DNA from: Sclerotinia nivalis
Lineage: Eukaryota; Ascomycota; Leotiomycetes; Helotiales; Sclerotiniaceae
Length of the DNA stretch: 41,001 nucleotides
Reading direction: 5' to 3'
Assembly (NCBI GenBank): GCA_029531795.1
Contig: JAPEIS010000029.1
Location: forward strand, 1-41,001
A program made the position numbers and the translations under genes. Below are positions 33,963 to 41,001 of the stretch, piece by piece. Position 1 is the first letter of the stretch. The number at the start of each line of letters is the position of its first letter. The notes beneath the pieces were generated by a model that was not told the origin of the DNA, did not search any database, and saw nothing but the letters and a program-made list of their open reading frames with translations.

Positions 33963-34625
33963 CTGAAACAGAGTTTAATGATGTAGGGTGGCGCAAAGAC
34001 TGAAGACTACCATATTATGTTAGTATGGTTGTCAACAGTCTTTCAGCAATATGATGGGAGCTTTAGAGTTTTAGTCGAGAAATCTCTTTTTGCGTCAACA
34101 AGGGACAATGTACCGTTGATATCTGAATGTCACTGTTTTTCGGGGCAAAGGCTGAGTTCATCTCACTCTATCTCACTCAAATGCAATTTTCAGTTTGTCT
34201 TTTATGCGTGTTATTATTTTCTCTAGATGTGCATCTTTGACAGGCAGCACATGTGATAATCACAAGACTTTTTTTTTTGCTGATGTGCATCTTTAAAGAA
34301 AACAACATCTAAAAATATTTCCAATTTTGAATCCACCGCGAGAAAGACCCAAGAACTAAGACCACCACCAAACTTCTGGCAAATTAGACCTGATCCCAGG
34401 GTATATCCTCGAGCTTCAATAACCCCAGACTTATACCACTAGAGGAACCGCCCGGAACGGCAGTGTGTTTTGACGATGTACCGAAGCCGACAGCTTAAGT
34501 AGCCGAGACTGAAGGCAAGCCGAGACCAAAACGCCCGCGAATGCTATCATGTGCTCGCTGAAGAGCTAAATATTGGTCAATAAGTAAACAAATTAGATAT
34601 AGCAGAGTCAGTAGGGAACTTACGT
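33963..34625. other. Intergenic
   Basis: Between the fragment above and copy A. A short T run (34270-34278) and no recognisable gene. Confidence 0.35.
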
Positions 34626-35113
34626 CTAGTTCTTGGTACCGACCTCACAGAGGAAATCAGTTGCAAAGGTGGTTCTGGTGTGTGGGTCCTCGGGCTTGAG
34701 ATAGGCGTTGTCGCAAGGGAACCAATCGCAACCAGGTCTAAAATACTTGGTTTGGGGGAGACCGTAAGGAGAGATAAAGCGAATACCAGAGTTGTCGGTT
34801 TGGTTATCAATGGCGCTGATATCGTAGTAAGTCATTTTAGGTGCGAAGGTTATCTCGGCAAGGACCCGATTGATAGGGACGACGGAATCAGTCTTCTTGG
34901 CCATGATGGTACCGGACCAGACGTCGGGGAAGTCAACTCTGATCGCTGATCCTCCGGGAAGTCGATGTCGGTCAAATAGACATGTCCTGGGTTGTTGGTG
35001 AAGGCCAAGATTCTTGCGTCATCATCGTGGGAGACGAAGGTGATGGAGTTGTGGGCAAGGGCCGCGATTGCACCGAGGGCGGCGACAGACTTCTTTAGAA
35101 TGAAGAATTGCAT
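34626..35113 (-). CDS. Small secreted protein, 'DNase1 protein'-like, copy A
   Basis: The ATG at 35113 gives a signal peptide (MQFFILKKSVAALGAIAALA). The first frame runs to ARILAFTNNPGHVYLTDIDFP; the next frame continues SAIRVDFPDVWSGTIMAKK, then TYYDISAIDNQTDNSGIRFI and a C-terminal Cys-containing tail (GCDWFPCDN.. TDFLCEV). The P-G-G-S turn followed by VDFP and the YYDISAI block are typical of fungal 'DNase1 protein' family members. The frame break is at a G3 run (34956-34958; C3 in sense); one more C gives FPGGSAIRV and 162 aa. No intron explains it. Paralogue of copy B, 1.1 kb away on the same strand, so probably a tandem duplicate. The function is unknown. Confidence 0.6.
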
Positions 35114-37919
35114 GATTCAAGTTCGAGAGTGACTTTGCTTCTGGAATACAATGAAGGTTAGGTATTGTATAGATGAATGGGGATGGGGATGGGATAGCAA
35201 TAGGATAAGGATAGGATAAGGATAGAATGGAAATAAGGTTTAAAGAATAATGAAAAAGGTGTAAAAGGGAAGGTACGGGAAATGTAGAATGCATTATGTT
35301 ATGTGATATGTGCATTGGATTGTTGTGTTGAGATTTGTGTTCAGGATGGGGAGGGGGAGGGAGTGAGGGATTGAGGAAATGGATCAGGATATTGTAGTTA
35401 TGAATGTTGTTATATTGGAAGTGATGGAGGCTACATACCAAAAGTGTTGTTGGGGTACGAGGTGGAAGAATGAAATGAGTATGGGGGAATGCAGAAGGAG
35501 GAAGGGTTGGGAGGAGGTCTATATACACTTACAATCAGTGCGGTCGCCGAATAAACGAGCAGCTGAATTTTCAGAACTAACAATTGAGCCTCAAGTGAGA
35601 GTGGCAATTACCAGAAGATATTTTTCCATTCTTGCCACGATCGGCGATGTAGTCAAATAGGAAGATGCGCTTGGGAAAGTTGACTTCCGATATTTGGAAG
35701 CCTGTGATTGCATAGTTGGGTATGTTTCGTATCAACAAACGAGGTGAAATACCCGGAAGGGACTCTACGTGGAGTTCGTGGGAATCTAGAACGCCCATCT
35801 AACGTAGTAGGAAAATAAAGAAGTGCTCGTTGATCCCATGAACTTCAAGTGTCTGGAACTCATCGATTCCAAAACAGAGGAACAGCCGCTAGTTCTCAAT
35901 AGTGGACTTCAGCAGCATCGACATCATCAAACATTAGATTCTAAAAACTTTCGTCTAGACATTTGCCTAAATCTAGATCTCTGAATTTTGAGTGATTTTC
36001 ACAGTTCGGAGCTCACGAACTACGTGATGACGAGTTTGCGATCGTTACCCAGATCTAACCGGCAGCTCCACGGATAAGAGCAGCTCCGTACAACTTAGGC
36101 AGGGTCGGGGCGTTGCTGAGATGCTGATTACAGTTAATGATACTACCAGGACGATAGCTTGAGCGAAATCGATTGTGCATCCTATCCTTAACTCTATTGA
36201 CGACCTGCTGATCCCTTCTGAATCGGGTTGAAAAGAAAAATGAAGACATACAGTAGAAGCTCTGACGTCGGATATCGGGTATCAATGGTCAGTAAACATA
36301 CCAATAATCGATACGAACTTTCGTGAAAGTTTACATGTTTGATGCGATATCGAAGTGATATTGATGTGACGTTCAACATTTTCAAGTCGATCGACACATC
36401 AAGTTGAGCCTCATCATGAAACGGTCATTGATACGATAACCTTAACCTAATGGAGTTAGATTCTAATAATCGGCTCTCTTTAAAGGCCAACTACTTTGTA
36501 GTTTAGAAAAAAATCTCCGAATCAGAGCGCGCGCTGTTTTCGATACTCTTAATGTAATGTGCCATTAAAGTAGTTAACTAGATGGTATCATCGAGAATAC
36601 TATTATGAAGTTTCAGATCAAACTTCAGAACGCTAATTGTTCGTTAAGTACCATTGCATGTTGAAAATTTTTCACAATGGCATCTAGATGCTGTCGACGG
36701 TCGATCAACATCATAATTCGCTCAAGGAAAAGTCAATCTGGCGATGCATCTAGCGACAGCGAGAGGGGCAAACAGTTTGTTCCGGTACTCCGAGCTGACG
36801 CGATCTCGATGACAATGGCTTGGTTTGTATAAAACCCGCCTGGTCCCATTGAATTGACACCTCCGTATGCAGAAATTATTGCGGTCGAAATTACTGTCTT
36901 GATGTAATCCCCGATGTATTCGATGCTGCCTCGAGTCGTTGATGCTTTGAAGCATGTGAATCTTATTTTCATCAGCTAATTCTAACTTATTTTTCGATGG
37001 ATCAAGTGGAGGGACTCCACCCAAGGCACCTCGATCTGACAGCGATGCACTCTGAGCTGCTGCAATAGTTATTCCTTTCCCCGGGCAGAAACAAAAATGG
37101 CTTTTCCACTGCTTAGTGACTGTTAATGTGATGGAACTAAAACTGAATCTAATCTAAATCTAGTGCATTCGTCGTATATTGGCCGTTTTGAAATGTATCG
37201 GTTTGCCTGGTATTAGTTAACTTTTTAAACGCCACATCTGGCCAAAGTATCGATTTCCCTTGAGCTATTTGGAATAGAATTTACTGACCGCCGTATAGGC
37301 CGGCCACAATGGTGTCGATTTGGAGAAAACGAATCTGGTAAGCATACGGTTGCCGGTTTACGGAAATTGGCATTTGTGTTGTCTTCGTTTGCAGATTGAC
37401 ACGTGATCAGGTCTAAGCGAATTTTGGCTGCGCTTCTGGTGGAAGGCCCGTTTCAGCCAGTCAAATTCTAAGCCTTGGAAGCATCAAATAACTGGCAACA
37501 CAAGGCTGAGAGGTCTGAATTCAATCTTCAAGATCCGACGAGTCAGGAAATCATAATCGCTCCACATTTTCGCTCGTATTAATCTTTCTAAGTCCGCGAA
37601 GACTCCAAGAATCCAGAGCTGTCATACAATCTGTGCTCCTCCCCAGAAAAATCTACGTTGGAAGCTCACCTGGGTGTCCAATAAGGCTCCTGAGACTCAC
37701 TTGAGAGGGCTGGCTCGGGATTTATGGATATCTCATGATTAGACCACAGTTTTCCTCGCCGAAACCTCAGGCTCAAATGTACACAATTTCACCACAAACT
37801 CACAGCATCGACACCTCAAAATATACTCATTGCAAAAATTTGCGAAATATGAATTAGGTACTAATGACAATTCCCAAGACTCGCCATCTTTCATGTCTTC
37901 ATCATTGCATTTATTTGAC
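35114..37919. other. Gene-poor region with coding-like fragments
   Basis: Minus-strand pieces look protein-like but lack starts or clean joins: 35798-35577 (NYAITGFQISEVNFPKRIF), which faintly recalls the VDFP segment of copy A; 36285-36055 (NRFRSSYRPGSIINCNQHLS.. to GAALIRGAAG, stop); and 37070-36733 in two frames (GITIAAAQSASLSDRGALGG; IEYIGDYIKTVISTAIISAY). They may be exons of one or two unrecognised or decayed genes, perhaps further copies of secreted proteins. Elsewhere nothing is seen. Confidence 0.35.
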
Positions 37920-40024
37920 TCAGACTTTTTCTTCATCCTCCGGGGATACCCAGAATAACTTTTTCAACCTCCTCTCTTTTTCATCTCTCATGTATTCATC
38001 GAAATGCATTGCAACTGGGTCAATATTTCCACCCTGATATGCCTCCGGAGCTAAGAATGCACATTTCTCGGCTTCTTGTGCAAGATATCTGCAAACATGC
38101 ATATGCAGCAGGATTGCAACGCGCTGATTTCCCCGCTCCGTCAGACGCCATTCTTTCCGAGGGCTTTCTTCTATTTGCTATTAGCAATCGGCATTGAGAG
38201 CAGTGGATTTGTTCTCACCGTCAAGGAAAAAATCTTGATCCTCTGGCCGTCCCTCAAAATCAAGATCGGTATTCAGCCAACCTGAAGTATCAAGCCAGAA
38301 TACAGATTTATCCCCCTCAAATTGGAGCCGATCAACTACAGAGTGCGTTGATTGTTCTAGCTGTCCGCGAAATGGTCTCATCACGAATATCGGGATATCA
38401 ACCGCTCGATGTTGGGGATAGTCGTATTGCGCGGTCTCGGCCATAGTGGAGGAGTACTTGGGGTATGCCAAGGTTCTGATTGCTCTGATTAAGGAAACAT
38501 AGGTTTCCTCGAAAAGCACGCTCAATTCCCACGTCGTCAGGTTGTATTGTTCATTATATATTCGGAACGACTCCCAGTCAGCGTTACCGATGTTGAGAAT
38601 CTAAGTACTTTAGCCCCAGCTACTTTGTGTGTAAGTACAAGAGACAAAAATAACTTACCATTACATCGGGAATATAAGATTGAAAGAGCCATGGTTGCGC
38701 ATATTGCCCAGAACCAAGTGGTCCGCTATAAGCATTAGCAAGCTTTTAGATATTGGTATTTATGAAGTTACCTTTGGAAAAATACATCTGCCAATCCTGC
38801 CGGAGTGCCTGTACCGCCGATACAATCTTGTACCAGGCACATCCCATCCATTCCAATAGTTACATGATCACTGCCAAACATCTCACCAGTCAAGTATTCC
38901 CAGCCCATCACTCCCCCCAATATTCCATTTGCAAGATTGGAAGCTATCCGATGCTTTCGCCTGTCTAGGCCTGTCATAGAACCAGGTAGATCCGTAAGAA
39001 TCTCCAACATCTTGCGCTGAGGGGCATTTTGTCGCGATAGGTCATGTATGGGCAAGTCGAGCTCTTCATTTGCAATATCTTTTGTGTATAATTGTGGTTT
39101 TGTGGTTGACACCATTGGGTCTTGGACTGGAATTAGTTGTCCACCTTCATCTAGCCAGACTCCCAGAAACTGAAACGTCTCTACTGTGTCCCTGCCGACC
39201 ATTGGCGCAATTAATCGAATGAGATGCCGAGATTGAGGATCGAGATCTTTTGTTCGAATAGCCACGAGCGATGTTGCGTTTGGAAGTATGACATACTCTT
39301 CGTCATCAACTTGGGTAAGCAAAGAGATAGGCTCTGCGCTCGTGTGGTCCAGCAATGGTGGGAGTCCAGATTTCGCCGTTTTATTCTGTAAACTGGTTCT
39401 TTTGTCATGTGCTTGTTGTTCCGAGTTATGGAGTGATATTAGAATGGTACTACTGCCGTTGAAGGCAATATCGAGATAAATGCCTGGGGAGACTCAGTTA
39501 GCAAGTCATGGGTGAAGTAACACGGAAACATGCCTGGAAACGATCCATCTTTTCTCATTCCATCCAGGGTCGAAGACCAGCGTCCCACGTACTGTATTGT
39601 GTTAGCACGGCATTACTTACAGACCGGTATGATAACATACACGTATGTAAGGATGGCCTGCGTCGATAAACTGAAGCCCGTCCAATGCTGGCCTCACTGT
39701 GGAAATCTCCGTGTCGTATTGATAAAAGCGTATCTGTTGCTGTTTTTGACTCAACCAGAACCAAAAACAAATCATTATCAATACAGTGAGCCATATAGCT
39801 TTGTGGAGGTTCTCCAGGTTGGCTTTATAAAGCCTGTGAGGCGTCTCTGGCTGCCCCTCTTCGTCGTAAGCTGGTGGTGGACTCCTGAAATCCACATCAT
39901 TCCGCCAGTTCTCCATTGAAATTTCTGACCATGGTGATGTATCATTTGTTTGTGGTCGAAGAGGTGTTTCACTTATTGCAGTCGGAGTTGCGGTTGGAGT
40001 TGAGAAAGGAGAGATATAAACCAT
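37920..40024 (-). CDS. Membrane-anchored SGNH-type hydrolase
   Basis: Six exons (minus): 40024-39641, 39591-39534, 39483-38772, 38725-38659, 38600-38219, 38170-37920; 1,854 nt, 617 aa, intact. Introns are 46-58 nt with GCTAAC/GCTAAT branch points; intron 2 uses a GC donor (AG|GCATGT). The cytosolic N-terminus (1-75) has a PPAY motif (50-53), a possible WW-domain/Rsp5 ligand; one membrane span is at 76-92. The lumenal part has a jelly-roll-like segment (YVGRWSSTLDG..SFPGIYLDIAFNGSS) as in CE2/CE3-type esterases, then the hydrolase region with MILNIGNADWESF (GxND-like block) and, near the C-terminus, LTERGNQRVAILLHMHVCRY. The canonical GDS serine block is not evident, so enzyme activity and substrate (possibly an acylated glycan) are uncertain. 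Confidence 0.72.
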
Positions 40025-40444
40025 TATGAGCAAAATGTGGTCAAAATTGAGCAAAAGAGCAAGATTGTAGCAAAGCAAGCACCAAAGAAATTTATTGTGA
40101 TCAAAATGCAAAGATTGTGTTCATGCTCAACTCATTCAAGACGATAAATTTGAAAGATATAGCAAATGTTTACAGGTGGGAAGGTGCATTTACCGAAAAT
40201 CTCGCAGCTTCTTTTTTTCAGACTTGGTCCTTCCATATTCCGCAATGATAGCCAATCCCAAAGCTTGCAAGTGGCCGAATGCTACAATTCATTGACAGAG
40301 GCAATACTTGAATTTTCTTCCTTCTCTCTTCTTCTGTCTTTTTTCCGGTGAGACACTGGAATTTGCCAGTTGTTGGTCACCAAGGGGAAATAGCCATATA
40401 CTCATCTTCCAATTATTGTTCTCTCTCGCCTTAATATCCAAAGG
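40025..40444. promoter_or_regulatory. Shared divergent promoter region
   Basis: 420 bp between the SGNH-like gene (minus) and the type II membrane protein (plus). C/T-rich tracts sit before the plus-strand start. No specific site is recognised. Confidence 0.45.
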
Positions 40445-41001
40445 ATGGCGATCAAAGTCCCAAAAGGCTCATTTTACCACTCGCAATATTCCTTTGGATT
40501 GCCGTCTCTATCTCTAACCTCTTTTCTTCTCGATATGGAAAACAAATCTATAACCCCGCAAAACACGACACGCCGATTCGAGTTCCAATATCTCATCCAT
40601 TTAAGAACTACTCGAAGACTCCTGGTCAATCATGGGCGCATCTAGGTAACGGAAATTTGAACACGCTTCATACTTCGAAAAATACTGTTCCGCATGCTTT
40701 ATTACAACTCACCGCATATTGTTCCGATCCAGTTAACACATTTACGAACCATCTTAGACTTCCTAATTTGCTCTACAACATTTCCATGAAACCTAGACTT
40801 GGATCTCCCGAGCCAAGGACGTTCTGGAATCCAACAATTTTCTCTGCCATACTGGGCAAAGAATCAGTATTTAATCGTAAGCATGGTGTACTTAAAGGAC
40901 CGCGGCTATCGAGTCAATGTCTTGTGCGAAGCAAACATTTGCCATTCAAGGACTGAAATTCGTGGAGGTTTTCAAGAAAGAGTCTGCACGGATGAAGATA
41001 T
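40445..41001 (+). CDS. Type II membrane protein, fungal conserved-looking, partial, two frameshifts
   Basis: The ATG at 40445 reads MAIKVPK, then the frame breaks at an A4 run (40462-40465); the next frame continues RLILPLAIFLWIAVSISNLF, a signal anchor, then a basic/Pro stem (NPAKHDTPIRVPISHPFKNY) and LGSPEPRTFWNPTI. A second break at a T4 run (40838-40841) leads to LPYWAKNQYLIVSMVYLKDR, GYRVNVLCEANICHSRTEIR and VCTDED at the window edge. One missing A and one extra T would join these. No introns are seen in this part. The lumenal domain resembles conserved fungal secretory proteins I cannot name; a glycosyltransferase-like role is a guess. The gene continues past the right edge. Confidence 0.6.

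Noticed and set aside
35022..35528. 168-codon minus-strand frame upstream of copy A
   Set aside because: Pro/His/Ser/Ile-rich translation of a pyrimidine-rich leader that runs into the secreted-protein gene in another frame.
1..41001. CRISPR array, tRNA, rRNA or bacterial-type operon
   Set aside because: None seen; the gene structure is eukaryotic and repeats are simple microsatellites or the element LTRs.

Overview
The window is nuclear DNA of a filamentous ascomycete. Genes are split by short introns (about 46-119 nt) with GT..AG ends and TACTAAC/GCTAAC-type branch points. The protein set also fits: peroxisomal malate synthase, ZIP and Ctr metal transporters, a SUR7/PalI-type membrane protein, a Ty1/copia retrotransposon and small secreted proteins. 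The protein sequences look like Leotiomycetes (Sclerotiniaceae-like); that assignment is inference from general resemblance only.

Layout. 1-2.1 kb: gene-free, purine-rich on the plus strand. 2.1-4.8 kb: malate synthase with a C-terminal SKL peroxisome signal and candidate acetate/glucose control sites upstream. 6.7-8.8 kb: ZIP zinc transporter behind an 824-nt stretch without a single ATG. 10.3-10.9 kb: Ctr copper transporter (minus). 11.9-12.2 kb: weak hypothetical ORF. 12.5-13.6 kb: type II membrane glycosyltransferase of GT92/DUF23 type (minus). 15.2-21.9 kb: a four-exon membrane-protein gene whose third intron (56 nt without the insert) holds a complete 5,772-bp copia element in antisense, with apparently identical 530-bp LTRs and a 5-bp target duplication. 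23.6-24.8 kb: SUR7/PalI-like protein (minus). 25.9-26.6 kb: GNAT acetyltransferase (plus). 27.6-28.1 kb: small unrecognised gene. 29.6-31.4 kb: intronless MFS transporter (minus). 33.0-35.1 kb: two related small secreted proteins of the fungal 'DNase1 protein' type (minus), with coding-like debris up to 37 kb. 37.9-40.0 kb: six-exon membrane-anchored SGNH-like hydrolase (minus). 40.4 kb to the right edge: divergent type II membrane protein, cut by the window end.

A theme of the window is single-base indels. Nine sites in seven genes or elements break otherwise good reading frames. All but one are missing bases, and nearly all lie in or next to homopolymer runs. This pattern looks more like base-calling error in the assembly than biology, so the affected genes should not be called pseudogenes without reads. 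Six other genes (malate synthase, ZIP, MFS, SUR7-like, SGNH and the element-interrupted gene) read through cleanly once introns are removed.

There is no operon logic here. The clearest functional links are metal uptake (zinc and copper transporters 1.4 kb apart, convergent, each with a candidate metal-response motif upstream) and the divergent pair at the right end, where two membrane-anchored, probably secretory-pathway proteins share a 420-bp promoter region. No CRISPR, tRNA or rRNA was seen.
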